Assembly: GCF_900091575.1 (NCBI RefSeq)
Contig: NZ_FMCR01000002.1
Span: 403,760 to 467,759 of the forward strand
DNA length: 64,000 bases
Direction: 5' to 3'
Origin: Micromonospora saelicesensis
GTDB taxonomy: Bacteria; Actinomycetota; Actinomycetes; Mycobacteriales; Micromonosporaceae
The notes under the pieces are model-generated. The model was given only the letters and a program-made list of their open reading frames with translations, ran no database searches and was not told where the DNA came from. Positions 1-8,461 of this stretch are shown here, one piece after another. Positions within the stretch are counted from its first letter, which is position 1, and each line of letters starts with the position of its first letter. A program made the translations under genes and the position numbers.

Positions 1-1188
1 ACCATCCACGAGTTCGCCGAGCAGACCGCGGTCTACACCCGCAGCATGTACGCCGCACCCCACCGCCGCACCACGCACCGGCTGGTCCGCCTCGACGTGC
101 CCACGCCGTTCTGGATGCGCGCCCCCGGCGAGTGCCCCGGCGCGTACGCCCTGGAGTCCGCGGTGGACGAGCTGGCCATCGCCGTCGGCATGGACCCGGT
201 GGAGCTGCGCATCCGCAACGACACGGAGGTCGACCCCGACCAGGGGCAGCCGTTCACCAGCCGCAACCTGGTCACCTGCCTGCGTGAGGGCGCGCAGCGG
301 TTCGGCTGGGCGGACCGGGACCCGACGCCTCGCGCCCGGCGCGACGGACGCTGGCTGGTCGGCACGGGGGTGGCCGGGTCGAGCTACCCGGCCCGCGCCA
401 GGCCGTCGTCGGCCAGGGCCACCGCCCGCCCCGACGGGAGCTTCCTCGTCCAGATCAACGCCACCGACATCGGCACCGGCGCCCGGACGGCGATCTGGCA
501 GGTGGCCGCCGACGCGCTCGGGGTGCCGCCGGAGCGGGTGGAGATCCACATCGGCGACACCACCCTGCCGACCGCGCCGGTGGCCGGGGGCTCGATGGGC
601 ACCGCCAGTTGGAGCTGGGCGGTGATACGCGCCGCGCAGGCGCTGCGCGAGAAGCTGCGCGACGGCGGGCCGCCGACCGGCGAGGTGACGGCCGAGGCGG
701 ACACCACCGAGGAGGTGGGCGGGCAGCCCGCGCTGCCCCGGTACGCGTACGGGGCACACTTCGTCGAGGTGCGTGTCGACGCGGACACCGGCGAGGTACG
801 GCTGAACCGGATGCTCGGGGTTTTCGCGGCGGGGCGGGTGGTGAACCCGACGACGGCGCGCAGTCAGCTCATCGGCGGCATGACGATGGGGCTGTCGATG
901 GCGCTGCACGAGGAGGGCGTGCTCGACGAGCGGTACGGCGACTGGGTCAACCACGACCTGGCCACGTACCACATCACCGGCTGCGCGGACGTGGAGTCCA
1001 TCGAGGCGTACTGGCTGGACGAGCGGGACGACGAGCTGAACCCGGCCGGGGTGAAGGGCCTCGGCGAGATCGGCATCGTCGGCGCCGCAGCGGCGGTCGC
1101 CAACGCGGTGCACCACGCGACCGGCGTACGGATCCGGGAACTGCCGATCCGGCTGGACAAGCTCATCGGAGTATCAGACTTGGCTTAA
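1..1188 (+). CDS. Molybdopterin-binding large subunit of a xanthine/aldehyde dehydrogenase, 3' part (5' end outside window)
   Basis: The frame is open from base 1, so the gene begins upstream; 395 residues are visible. Enzymes of this family hydroxylate purines or aldehydes with a molybdopterin-cytosine-dinucleotide cofactor and pass electrons to FeS and FAD partners, which would be encoded upstream. Visible family features are a glycine/serine-rich cofactor-contact segment (GSMGTASWSW) and the C-terminal motif GVKGLGEIGIVG, whose Glu corresponds to the conserved active-site glutamate of xanthine dehydrogenases. A molybdate importer lies about 10 kb downstream, which fits a molybdoenzyme-using strain. 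The substrate cannot be told from this part. The stop codon lies inside the operator of the next gene. Confidence 0.88.
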   Translation, partial: TIHEFAEQTAVYTRSMYAAPHRRTTHRLVRLDVPTPFWMRAPGECPGAYALESAVDELAIAVGMDPVELRIRNDTEVDPDQGQPFTSRNLVTCLREGAQRFGWADRDPTPRARRDGRWLVGTGVAGSSYPARARPSSARATARPDGSFLVQINATDIGTGARTAIWQVAADALGVPPERVEIHIGDTTLPTAPVAGGSMGTASWSWAVIRAAQALREKLRDGGPPTGEVTAEADTTEEVGGQPALPRYAYGAHFVEVRVDADTGEVRLNRMLGVFAAGRVVNPTTARSQLIGGMTMGLSMALHEEGVLDERYGDWVNHDLATYHITGCADVESIEAYWLDERDDELNPAGVKGLGEIGIVGAAAAVANAVHHATGVRIRELPIRLDKLIGVSDLA

Positions 1189-1206
1189 ATAAGCCGTCAG
1201 TGATAC
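1171..1206. promoter_or_regulatory. Nested palindrome, probable ArsR operator
   Basis: Two inverted repeats share the same centre. An inner pair, GGCTTA/TAAGCC (1182-1187 and 1190-1195), is separated by 2 bp. An outer pair, GTATCA/TGATAC, lies at 1171-1176 and 1201-1206. The element ends 10 bp before the GTG of the ArsR gene, so a bound dimer would cover its promoter. ArsR repressors normally bind such dyads; the assignment to this ArsR is by position. Confidence 0.6.
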
Positions 1207-1216
1207 AACTGTCGTC

Positions 1217-1582
1217 GTGCACGCCTTCGACGTGCTGGGCGATCCGGTCCGGCGCCGCATCCTGGAACTGCTCGCCGGTGGCGAGCAGACCGCCGGTGCG
1301 GTCAGCGCTGTCATCCGCGAGGAGTTCGGCATCTCCCAGCCTGCCGTGTCCCAGCACCTCAAGGTGTTGCGCGACAACGGCTTCGCCACCGTGCGGCCGG
1401 AGGGCACCCGGCGGCTCTACGCGGTCGACCCACGCCCACTGCGCGAGGTCGACGGCTGGCTGGAGCACTTCCGCCGGTTCTGGACCCCACCCCTGGCGGC
1501 ACTCGCCACCGAGCTGGCCCGGGGCCGACGCGAGCGTCGGCTGCGCGGGCCCGCCGACCCACCCGACGAGAGGAACACCTGA
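1217..1582 (+). CDS. ArsR-family winged-helix repressor
   Basis: This 121-residue protein has the ArsR winged-helix layout. It opens with the typical N-terminus VHAFDVLGDPVRRRILELLA and continues with the recognition-helix region ISQPAVSQHLKVLRDNGF and a wing with RPEGTRRLYAVDP. No metal-binding cysteine pair is present in the recognition helix, so it is not an obvious metal sensor. The start is GTG at 1217. The stop overlaps the ATG of the next gene (TGATG), so the two are translationally coupled. ArsR/SRPBCC pairs of this kind are common in actinobacteria, and the regulator probably controls both genes through the palindrome at 1171-1206. Confidence 0.88.
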   Translation: MHAFDVLGDPVRRRILELLAGGEQTAGAVSAVIREEFGISQPAVSQHLKVLRDNGFATVRPEGTRRLYAVDPRPLREVDGWLEHFRRFWTPPLAALATELARGRRERRLRGPADPPDERNT

Positions 1583-2223
1583 TGTTCGACGCCACCGAGC
1601 AGATCAACGCCGTCCAGCGGAAGGTCGGCAGCCGCACCCTGGAAGCCGGTGAGGCGCGGGTCACCACGATCAGCCAGACCTACCAGGCGACGGCCGAGGA
1701 TCTGTGGGACGCCTGCACCAGCGCCGAGCGCATCCCGCGCTGGTTCCTTCCGATCTCCGGTGACCTGCGGCTGGGCGGCTCGTACCAGCTCCAGGGCAAC
1801 GCCCACGGCACCGTCGAGAGCTGCGAGCCGCCGCACCGCTTCACCGCCACCTGGGAAATGGGCGGCGAGGTGAGCTGGATCGAGGTGCGGGTCACCCCGG
1901 TCGGCGACGAGCGGGCCCGGCTCGACCTGGACCACATCGCGCACGTCGACCAGGACCGGTGGGCCCAGTTCGGGCCGGGCGCGGTCGGTGTCGGCTGGGA
2001 CCTCGGGCTGCTCGGCCTCGCCTCGCACCTGGCCGCCGACGGCAGCGGGATCACCCCGGAACAGGGTGCCGAGTGGACCGCCTCCGCCGAGGGACGACGG
2101 GCCATGGAGCTGAGCAGCCAGCTGTGGTGCGAAGCGAGCATCGCCGCCGGCACCGACGCCGACGAGGCGAAGGCCGCCGCCGAACGCACCACCGCCTTCT
2201 ACACGGGCGACCCGGCAACCTGA
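1582..2223 (+). CDS. SRPBCC (AHSA1/START-like) domain protein
   Basis: The 213-residue protein carries the activator-of-Hsp90-homologue type SRPBCC fold. An early strand is followed by VWDACTSAERIPRWFLP in altered form (LWDACTSAERIPRWFLPISG), then LRLGGSYQLQGNAHGTVESCEPPHRFTATW and a C-terminal helix. Such proteins bind small hydrophobic ligands; the ligand is unknown. It overlaps the upstream ArsR gene by one base and is almost certainly co-transcribed with it. About 30 N-terminal residues precede the core fold and may be flexible. Confidence 0.82.
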   Translation: MFDATEQINAVQRKVGSRTLEAGEARVTTISQTYQATAEDLWDACTSAERIPRWFLPISGDLRLGGSYQLQGNAHGTVESCEPPHRFTATWEMGGEVSWIEVRVTPVGDERARLDLDHIAHVDQDRWAQFGPGAVGVGWDLGLLGLASHLAADGSGITPEQGAEWTASAEGRRAMELSSQLWCEASIAAGTDADEAKAAAERTTAFYTGDPAT

Positions 2224-2282
2224 GCGCGGGACGAGGCGGCGGCGCGGCAGCCTGGGTGGGTATCGGAGTAACGTGCTGCGGC

Positions 2283-2798
2283 ATGACCGGCACGCCGTAC
2301 TCGCACTGCTCCTCCTGCGGCGCCGCCTACCCGTCGGCCGCCGAGTGGCCGCGAGTCTGCGCGGTCTGCGGCGAGACCGTCTGGCGCAACCCGCTGCCGG
2401 TGGCGGTGGCGGTGCTGCCGGTCCGCACGGCCGAGGGCCTGGGTGTGGTGGTGGTCCGCCGGGACATCGAACCGGCCCGCGGCCTGCTCGCGCTGCCCGG
2501 CGGCTTCATCGAGTACGGCGAGGAGTGGTCCGACGCACTCGTGCGTGAGCTGCGCGAGGAGACCGGCCTGATCGCGGCGGCCGAGGACGCCCGCCTGTTC
2601 GCGGTGCACGGCGCACCGGCGGGCGGCACGATGATGGTCTTCGGAGTGCTGCCCGAGCGGGCGGCCGAGGACCTGCCACCGTCGGCGCCGACCGAGGAGG
2701 CAACCGAGTGGCTGGTGCTCACCGACCCGGTCGAGCTGGCGTTCTCCACCCACACCCGGGTACTCGCCGACTTCCTCACCCCCGACCACCCGGCCTGA
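2283..2798 (+). CDS. NUDIX hydrolase with N-terminal zinc ribbon
   Basis: From ATG 2283 the product is 171 residues. It starts with a four-cysteine zinc ribbon (CSSCGAAYP ... VCAVCGETVWRNP). The NUDIX domain follows with a complete Nudix box, GGFIEYGEEWSDALVRELRE followed by ETGL, which supplies the metal-binding glutamates. Zn-ribbon NUDIX proteins hydrolyse nucleoside-diphosphate-linked compounds, for example NADH, ADP-ribose or nucleotide-sugars; the substrate here is not determinable. The frame is open further upstream, but that part overlaps the previous gene and reads as non-protein, so 2283 is preferred. Confidence 0.85.
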   Translation: MTGTPYSHCSSCGAAYPSAAEWPRVCAVCGETVWRNPLPVAVAVLPVRTAEGLGVVVVRRDIEPARGLLALPGGFIEYGEEWSDALVRELREETGLIAAAEDARLFAVHGAPAGGTMMVFGVLPERAAEDLPPSAPTEEATEWLVLTDPVELAFSTHTRVLADFLTPDHPA

Positions 2799-2825
2799 CC
2801 CCACCCCCGCCCCCGCCCCCGCCCC
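2799..2825 (-). other. Five-tract G-quadruplex motif just after a stop codon
   Basis: Starting with the base after the NUDIX stop, the plus strand reads C4-A-C5-G-C5-G-C5-G-C4. The minus strand therefore has five G runs of 4-5 with single-base loops, an ideal parallel G-quadruplex motif (and an i-motif on the other strand). It lies between convergent genes, where a roadblock or terminator role is possible. Confidence 0.6.
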
Positions 2826-2827
2826 GC

Positions 2828-2894
2828 GATCTTGCACTTACTGTCCCGGCACAAGGGGCTCACCGTGCATATCGACAACCGAAACTGCAAGATC
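2828..2894. repeat. Inverted-repeat element with GATCTTGCA/TGCAAGATC ends
   Basis: Perfect 9-bp inverted ends (2828-2836 and 2886-2894) bracket 49 bp that contain a smaller GCAC/GTGC pair. The element sits between two convergent genes. Its ends share GATCTTG with the hairpin at 27928-27976. It looks like a small REP-type or intergenic repeat; whether it recurs in the genome cannot be seen here. Confidence 0.5.
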
Positions 2895-2915
2895 GGCGCG
2901 GCGGACGCGCGGACT

Positions 2916-4349
2916 TCAGTGCGGTGTGTCCTCGGTGATCGGCAGCAGGACCCGGAAGGTGGTGCGTCCCGGCTCGGTCTCCACCCGGATGTCGCCGTGG
3001 TGCTTGTGCACCACGATCCGGTACGAGATGTCCAGCCCCAGGCCGGTGCCCGCGCCGACCGGCTTCGTGGTGAAGAACGGCTCGAAGATGCGCGGACGCA
3101 CCTCCGGCGGGATGCCCGGCCCGGTGTCGGTGATCTCCACCGCCAGTTGGTCGCCGATTCGTCCGGTGCGGACGGTCAGCACACCCTTCTCCCCCATCGC
3201 GCCCAACGCGTTGTCGATCAGGTTGGTCCACACCTGGTTCAGCTCGGCCGCGTACGCCGGGACCGGTGGGAGGTCCCTGTCGTACTCGCGGACCAGCTTG
3301 ACCTCGGCGGGAATCTTGCCCTTGAACATCACCAGCGTGGCGTCGAGCAGGTCGTGCACGTCCACCACCCGGTGCGGCGCGCGGTCCAGCTGCGAGTACT
3401 GCTTGGCGGCGCCGACGAGCCCGGAGATCCGGGTGACCGCGTCGCCGATCTCGCGCATCAGCAGCTCGGTGTCGACGGTGTAGGTGAGCCAACGCACCGC
3501 CGCCTCCAGGTCCGCGGCGCCGACCGCGGCCTTGACCCGCGCCAGCCAGGCCGCGTCGAGCCCACCGCCGACCAGGATCGGCGCCAGGTCCCAGGCACCG
3601 CCGACGCCATGGTCCTCCAGCCAGTCGGTGAGGGTGTCCTCGGCGTCGGCGGTGGCCATCGGGGTCAGCTTCGGCGCGGTGGCCACCCGGGCGACCGCCT
3701 CCTCCTGCAACGCGACCAGGCCGTGCAGGGCGCTTCCGTCGAGCCGCCCGTCGGCGATCATGGCGAGCTTGTGCCGCATCCCGGCGACCCGGTCCCGCAG
3801 AACCGACGTGGCCCGCACCGCCGCCGCGGCCGGATTGTTCAGCTCGTGGGTCAACCCCGCCGAGAGCGAACCGAGGGCCAGCAACCGCTCCCGCTCACCG
3901 ACGATGGCCTGACTGTCCCGCATTCCGAAGAACAGCCCCTCCAACAGGTGCATGGGCATCGGGAACCAGGACCGCAGGGCGTACGCGAAGTCCTCCGCCG
4001 GCAGCACGAAGAACTCCGCGTCGGTCACCGCCCGCAGGCTGTTGCGGTAGATCTGGTCGACCTGGTCACCCAGGTACGCCTGAGTGGCCCCGCCGTACAC
4101 CCCGCGCTGGTCGGTCCGGCTGACCTCGACGTCGTCGCCGCGCACCAGGCGACTCAACGCCACCGCCCCGCGCACCAGCACGAAGAAGCAGGTCGCAGGC
4201 TCACCCTCGCCGTACACGAGGGTGCCGCCGGCGCGCTGCTCGACCCGGCCGTGCTCGGCCAGCCAGTCGAGCTGCCCGTCGTCGAGCGCCTCGAACAGAA
4301 ACAGAGTGCGCAACTGCGCCGATGTCAGCCGGTCAGACTCGGTGGTCAC
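2916..4349 (-). CDS. Histidine kinase with N-terminal cyclic-nucleotide-binding-like domain
   Basis: This is a 477-residue cytosolic sensor kinase. Residues about 12-130 form a cNMP-binding (CAP/CRP effector) domain, seen in GTLVYGEGEPATCFFVLVRG. The phosphoacceptor motif is LGSLSAGLTHELNNP, with His168. The ATPase domain has an N box (LNQVWTNLIDNALGAMGEKG), a G1 box (DTGPGIP), an F box (FEPFFTTK) and a G2 box (GTGLGLDIS). No membrane segment is seen. The gene ends the minus-strand pair: the receiver-flavoprotein gene at 4389-6047 is transcribed first and lies 39 bp upstream. They are the natural kinase and receiver partners. The ligand of the N-terminal domain is unknown. Confidence 0.9.
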   Translation of the reverse strand: MTTESDRLTSAQLRTLFLFEALDDGQLDWLAEHGRVEQRAGGTLVYGEGEPATCFFVLVRGAVALSRLVRGDDVEVSRTDQRGVYGGATQAYLGDQVDQIYRNSLRAVTDAEFFVLPAEDFAYALRSWFPMPMHLLEGLFFGMRDSQAIVGERERLLALGSLSAGLTHELNNPAAAAVRATSVLRDRVAGMRHKLAMIADGRLDGSALHGLVALQEEAVARVATAPKLTPMATADAEDTLTDWLEDHGVGGAWDLAPILVGGGLDAAWLARVKAAVGAADLEAAVRWLTYTVDTELLMREIGDAVTRISGLVGAAKQYSQLDRAPHRVVDVHDLLDATLVMFKGKIPAEVKLVREYDRDLPPVPAYAAELNQVWTNLIDNALGAMGEKGVLTVRTGRIGDQLAVEITDTGPGIPPEVRPRIFEPFFTTKPVGAGTGLGLDISYRIVVHKHHGDIRVETEPGRTTFRVLLPITEDTPH

Positions 4350-4360
4350 AGGGACTCCTT

Positions 4361-4391
4361 CGCTCGCGACTGGGCTCGCAGAACCGGCTCA
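4361..4391. repeat. Short dispersed repeat, copy 1
   Basis: This 31-bp segment begins CGCTCGCGACTGGGCTCGCA and ends GAACCGGCTCA. It is nearly identical to 37683-37716, which has three extra bases in the middle. In both places it lies at or just beyond the TGA of a minus-strand gene, inside an operon. It resembles an intergenic repeat family, but only two copies are visible here. Confidence 0.55.
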
Positions 4392-6047
4392 TTGGGCCTC
4401 CAGGTAGCGGTGCACCAGCGACACCGCCATCGCACCCTCGCCGACGGCCGAGGCGACCCGCTTGACCGACTCGGCCCGCACGTCCCCGGCGGCGAACACC
4501 CCCGGCACGCTGGTCTCCAGGTGGTACGGGTCGCGCGACAGCGACCAGCCGGCCGGCCGCCGCCCCCCGGCGAGCAGATCCGGACCGGTCACGATGAAAC
4601 CACGGTCGTCGCGGACCAGCACCCCGTCCAGCCAGTCGGTGCGGGGCTCCGCGCCGATGAAGATGAACAGCCAGGAGGTGTCGACCGAGCGGGCCTCACC
4701 GGTGCGGGTGTCGCACAGGGTGAGCCGTTCCAGGTGGTCCTCCCCCGCCCCGCCGACCACGGCGGTGTGCGGGTGCACGGTGATCCGGTCGATCCGTTCC
4801 AGCTGGTCGATCAGGTAACGCGACATCGAGGCGGTCAGGTCCGCACCACGGATGAGCAGGTGCACCCTCGACGCGTACCGGGAGAAGTGGACCGCCGCCT
4901 GGCCGGCGGAGTTCGCCCCGCCGACGATGTAGACGTCCTGCTCGACGCAGCTCGGCGCCTCGGTGGCGGCGGCGCCGTAGAACACCCCCCGCCCGGTGAA
5001 GTCGGCCAGCCCCGGGGCGTCGAGCACCCGGTACGACACACCGGTGGCCAGCACCACTGTGTGCGCGGCGATCTCGGTGCCGTCGCCGAAGCGCAGCAGC
5101 CGGGCGCCGCCGGCCTCGCTGAGACCGACCACCTCCCGGGCGCTGAGCAGCTCGGCGCCGAATTTGACCGCCTGCCGCCGGGCCCGATCGGTCAACTGCG
5201 CGCCGGAGACACCGTCCGGGAAGCCCAGGTAGTTCTCGATCCGGCTGCTCTGCCCGGCCTGACCGCCGGTCGCCCGTCGCTCCACGAGCACGGTGCGCAG
5301 CCCCTCCGACGCGCCGTACACCGCCGAACCGAGACCGGCGGGGCCGCCACCGATCACCACCAGGTCGTAGAAGTCACACGCCGGCACCACCGTCAACCCG
5401 GCCAGCGCGGCCAACTCGGCCTCGCTCGGGGCGACCAACGCCTTGCCCTCCGGCGTCACCACCAGGGGTACGTCCGCCTCGGTGGCCCCGGCCGCGTCGA
5501 GCAACCGGACGCCTTCCGGATCGTCGGACAACAGCCACCGGTACGGCACCAGGTTGCGGGCCAGGAAGTCGCGGACCTTGAACGACGGCGCCGACCAGCG
5601 GTGCCCGACGACCCGGATCTCCGCGCTGGCCGCGTCCGGGGTGACCGCCCACGCCTCCAGCAGCCCGTCGACCACCGGGTACAGCTTCTCCTCCGGTGGG
5701 TGCCAGGGCTTGAGCAGGTAGTGGTCCAGGTCGACCACGTTGATCGCCTCGATCGCGGCGTCGGTGTCCGCGTACGCGGTGAGCAGCACCCGGCGGGCCG
5801 CCGGGAAGATGTCCATGGCCGCTTCCAGGAACTCGACACCGGTCATCTCCGGCATCCGGTGGTCGGCCAGCAGCAACGCCACCTGTTCGCCGCGCAGTTT
5901 GACCTCGCGCAGCGCGTCCAGCGCCTCCGGCCCGGAGGACGCCCGCAACACCCGGTAGCGGTCGCCGTAGCGGCGCCGGATGTCCCGGGCCACCGCCCGG
6001 GACACCACGGGGTCGTCGTCGACGGTCAGGATCACCGGGTTCGCCAT
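4389..6047 (-). CDS. Receiver domain fused to a thioredoxin-reductase-like flavoprotein
   Basis: The 552-residue protein has three parts. Residues 1-130 are a response-regulator receiver with the acidic pocket D10-D12, phosphoacceptor Asp62 (LLADHRMPEMTG), Thr90 and Lys113. Residues about 143-220 look like a thioredoxin/glutaredoxin-fold segment. Residues 226-552 are a class II pyridine-nucleotide-disulfide oxidoreductase with the FAD motif GGGPAG (233-238) and an NADPH motif around GGANSAGQAA. The CxxC redox pair of thioredoxin reductase is absent: the expected place reads GAAATEAPSCVEQD, with one Cys. The output is therefore enzymatic or redox, not DNA binding. It is paired with the kinase at 2916-4349, and is probably a phosphorylation-controlled reductase. 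Confidence 0.88.
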   Translation of the reverse strand: MANPVILTVDDDPVVSRAVARDIRRRYGDRYRVLRASSGPEALDALREVKLRGEQVALLLADHRMPEMTGVEFLEAAMDIFPAARRVLLTAYADTDAAIEAINVVDLDHYLLKPWHPPEEKLYPVVDGLLEAWAVTPDAASAEIRVVGHRWSAPSFKVRDFLARNLVPYRWLLSDDPEGVRLLDAAGATEADVPLVVTPEGKALVAPSEAELAALAGLTVVPACDFYDLVVIGGGPAGLGSAVYGASEGLRTVLVERRATGGQAGQSSRIENYLGFPDGVSGAQLTDRARRQAVKFGAELLSAREVVGLSEAGGARLLRFGDGTEIAAHTVVLATGVSYRVLDAPGLADFTGRGVFYGAAATEAPSCVEQDVYIVGGANSAGQAAVHFSRYASRVHLLIRGADLTASMSRYLIDQLERIDRITVHPHTAVVGGAGEDHLERLTLCDTRTGEARSVDTSWLFIFIGAEPRTDWLDGVLVRDDRGFIVTGPDLLAGGRRPAGWSLSRDPYHLETSVPGVFAAGDVRAESVKRVASAVGEGAMAVSLVHRYLEAQ

Positions 6048-6198
6048 GGCGCCATGAAATCACCTGTCGAGGGTCGACCGCACCATCGCCGAGGCCCGGC
6101 CCACGGTTGACCGCCCCGCAGACGGGTAAGCCGGAAAGCCGCGCGGGCGGCCGGACATCGACGACCCGCACGGTTGCCGCGCACACCTCGGGGGGCCC

Positions 6199-8436
6199 AT
6201 GGCGGACGCGACACCGACCGGACCGACGACGTCGGGCGGGATCGTGGAGCTGCGGGTGCACGGTGTCTCCGGCGCGGGCGCGGACCAGGTGTTGGACCGG
6301 CCGTACGTGCACCAGGTCGCTGGGGACCGCAGCGGAGGCTTCTACCGACCGCGCCCCGGCTATCCCGACTCCACCGGAACGGACGGGGTGACGCTGGAGG
6401 CGTACCGCTGGAGTGACCTGCCGTCCGGCACGGCCGTGCGGACGCTGTCGCTGGTCTTCCTGCTGCCGTTCATGCTCTGCAACGTGGCGCTCTGGATGCG
6501 TCCGGCGAACACCGTCTCGCAGCGCGGCTTCATGGCGCTGTGCCGGGTGCTCGCCCTCACCCTCACCGTGCTCTACGTGCTCTCCATCGTCGGAGTGGCG
6601 CTGGACCTGGTCGCCTGGCGCTGCATGGACACCCCGTCGTGCCTGGCCGGCCGGAGCTGGCTGTCCTGGCTGGGCGGGCGCCCGCCCGGGCTGCGCCTGG
6701 GTGTGCTGGCGCTCGTGCCGGTCGCCGCCATCGGGCTCGTCTGGTGGTTGGGCGCTCGCCCGGGCCATTCGTTCGACGCGTTCCGGACGCCCTCGACGCT
6801 GACGTCGAAACACCAGTTGAGCGCCGTCGGCCAGTGGGACGGCGAGCCGCTGGTGGGTCGACTGCGCTCGGTCCACGTCGCGGCGGCGTTCGCCACGCTG
6901 AGCGCCAGCCTGCTGGCCGCGCGAGCCAGCCAGCACCGCTCGTGGGTGATGGTGACCCTGATGACGGCCACCGCGGCGGTGCTGCTGGCCTGCCTGGTCC
7001 TGGTCACCGTGGTGCCGAGCATCGACCGCACCGACCCGTCGCCCCGGGTGGACGGGGTCTTCCGCGGGCTACGCACCATCGCCTGCGGCCTGACGATGCT
7101 GGTGATCGTGCACGTCGTCATCAGCCCGGCACCGTGGCCGCAAGGCGGTGCGCTACCCGGTTACGGCGCGATCGTGGCCTGGCTGTTCGTCAGCCAGACG
7201 GTGCTGGTGGTCGCGCTCGCCGCGCTGGTGATCTGGCGGCGGGGCGGCGGGCAGAGCCGGTCACCCATCCGCGCGTTGGGAGCGCCGGTCTTCATGACGA
7301 TCTCGGCCGGGCTCGCCGTGGCATTCTCGGCCGAGCTGGTCTACCGGGTGGCGGACCTGCTCGATCGCGAGGGGACGACAGCGGACGGCCTGGAAACCAG
7401 CCCTCCCCTGGCGTACAAATGGGCGATCTTCGGGTTTTTCCTGGCCGTGGTGACCGCACTGCTGGTGGCCGGCCTGGTCACCAGGATGACCCGGCGCGGG
7501 CGGCGGCGGGCCGCGCGGGCGATCGTGGCCGCCGACTTCCCGGACGCGCCGCCGCGGGCGGCGGCCCGGCTGCGGCGGGTCGAGCAGGCGGTAGCCCGGG
7601 CCCGCTTCACCGAACGGTTGGAACCGCTCTCCGTGGTGTACGCCAGCCTGGCGGCGCTCGGCCTGGCCACCAGCGTGCTCGGCCTGCTCCAGCTCCCACC
7701 CGGCGACGTGGCGCAGCGCTACATCGGCGTGCCGGAGGGCATGGTCAACTTCCTGATCGGTTCGGGTAGCTACGTGATCGCCGCGATCCTGCTCGGCCTG
7801 GTGGTGGGTGGCATCTTCGCGTACCGGACGGCGCAGTTCCGTCGGTACGTGGGGGTGCTCTGGGACCTGGGCACCTTCTGGCCCCGGGCGGCGCACCCGT
7901 TCGCGCCGCCCTGCTACGCCGAGCGGGCCGTGCCGGAGTTGGCCAAGCGGATCACCTACCTGGTGGAACAGGGGCAGGGTGTGCTGCTGGCCGGACACAG
8001 CCACGGCTCGGTGCTGCTCGCCGCCACGGTCCTGCAACTGCCCACCCGGATCACCGAGCGGGTCGCCCTGCTGACCTACGGGTCACCGCTGGGCCGGCTG
8101 TACTCCCGGCTCTTCCCGGCGTACGCCGACGAGCCGGCGCTGCGGGAGATCGGCGAACGGATCGGCTGGCGCTGGATCAACCTGTGGCGCGACACCGACC
8201 CGATCGGCGGCTGGATCTTCGCCTCCCACCGTCCCGGGGAGGCCGAGGCACTGACCGGTCCGCCGGCGACCGTGGACCGGCGGTTGACCGACCCGCAGGA
8301 CGTGGTGCCGGCGCCCAGCGACAGCGTTCCCCCGCCGATCCTCGGACACTGGCCGTGTGAGTCGCAGGAGGCGTTCGGGGACGCGGTACGGGACCTGACC
8401 GCGCGACTGCTCGCCGAACGCCGGACGACCGGCTGA
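6199..8436 (+). CDS. Large polytopic membrane protein with C-terminal alpha/beta-hydrolase (lipase-like) domain
   Basis: The 745-residue protein begins with a short soluble stretch containing [10 protein letters not shown]. About eight to ten hydrophobic segments follow between residues 90 and 550. The C-terminal soluble domain has the nucleophile elbow LLAGHSHGS, with candidate Ser601 in a G-H-S-H-G motif, followed by [19 protein letters not shown], typical of class-3 lipase-like or PGAP1-like hydrolases. The N-terminal HGVSG strand may belong to the same hydrolase fold, split by the membrane region. Substrate and physiological role are unknown. It is preceded by a 151-bp intergenic space and followed closely by smpB, 25 bp away. 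Confidence 0.72.
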   Translation: MADATPTGPTTSGGIVELRVHGVSGAGADQVLDRPYVHQVAGDRSGGFYRPRPGYPDSTGTDGVTLEAYRWSDLPSGTAVRTLSLVFLLPFMLCNVALWMRPANTVSQRGFMALCRVLALTLTVLYVLSIVGVALDLVAWRCMDTPSCLAGRSWLSWLGGRPPGLRLGVLALVPVAAIGLVWWLGARPGHSFDAFRTPSTLTSKHQLSAVGQWDGEPLVGRLRSVHVAAAFATLSASLLAARASQHRSWVMVTLMTATAAVLLACLVLVTVVPSIDRTDPSPRVDGVFRGLRTIACGLTMLVIVHVVISPAPWPQGGALPGYGAIVAWLFVSQTVLVVALAALVIWRRGGGQSRSPIRALGAPVFMTISAGLAVAFSAELVYRVADLLDREGTTADGLETSPPLAYKWAIFGFFLAVVTALLVAGLVTRMTRRGRRRAARAIVAADFPDAPPRAAARLRRVEQAVARARFTERLEPLSVVYASLAALGLATSVLGLLQLPPGDVAQRYIGVPEGMVNFLIGSGSYVIAAILLGLVVGGIFAYRTAQFRRYVGVLWDLGTFWPRAAHPFAPPCYAERAVPELAKRITYLVEQGQGVLLAGHSHGSVLLAATVLQLPTRITERVALLTYGSPLGRLYSRLFPAYADEPALREIGERIGWRWINLWRDTDPIGGWIFASHRPGEAEALTGPPATVDRRLTDPQDVVPAPSDSVPPPILGHWPCESQEAFGDAVRDLTARLLAERRTTG

Positions 8437-8461
8437 GGCAGCGGCCGGATATCGTCGCGGG

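Noticed and set aside
2832..6110. A 1,092-codon open frame on the plus strand over the kinase and flavoprotein genes
   Set aside because: It is opposite two genes with clear catalytic motifs, is rich in Gly/Arg/His/Gln without domains, and reflects high GC content, as do many other long antisense frames in the window.
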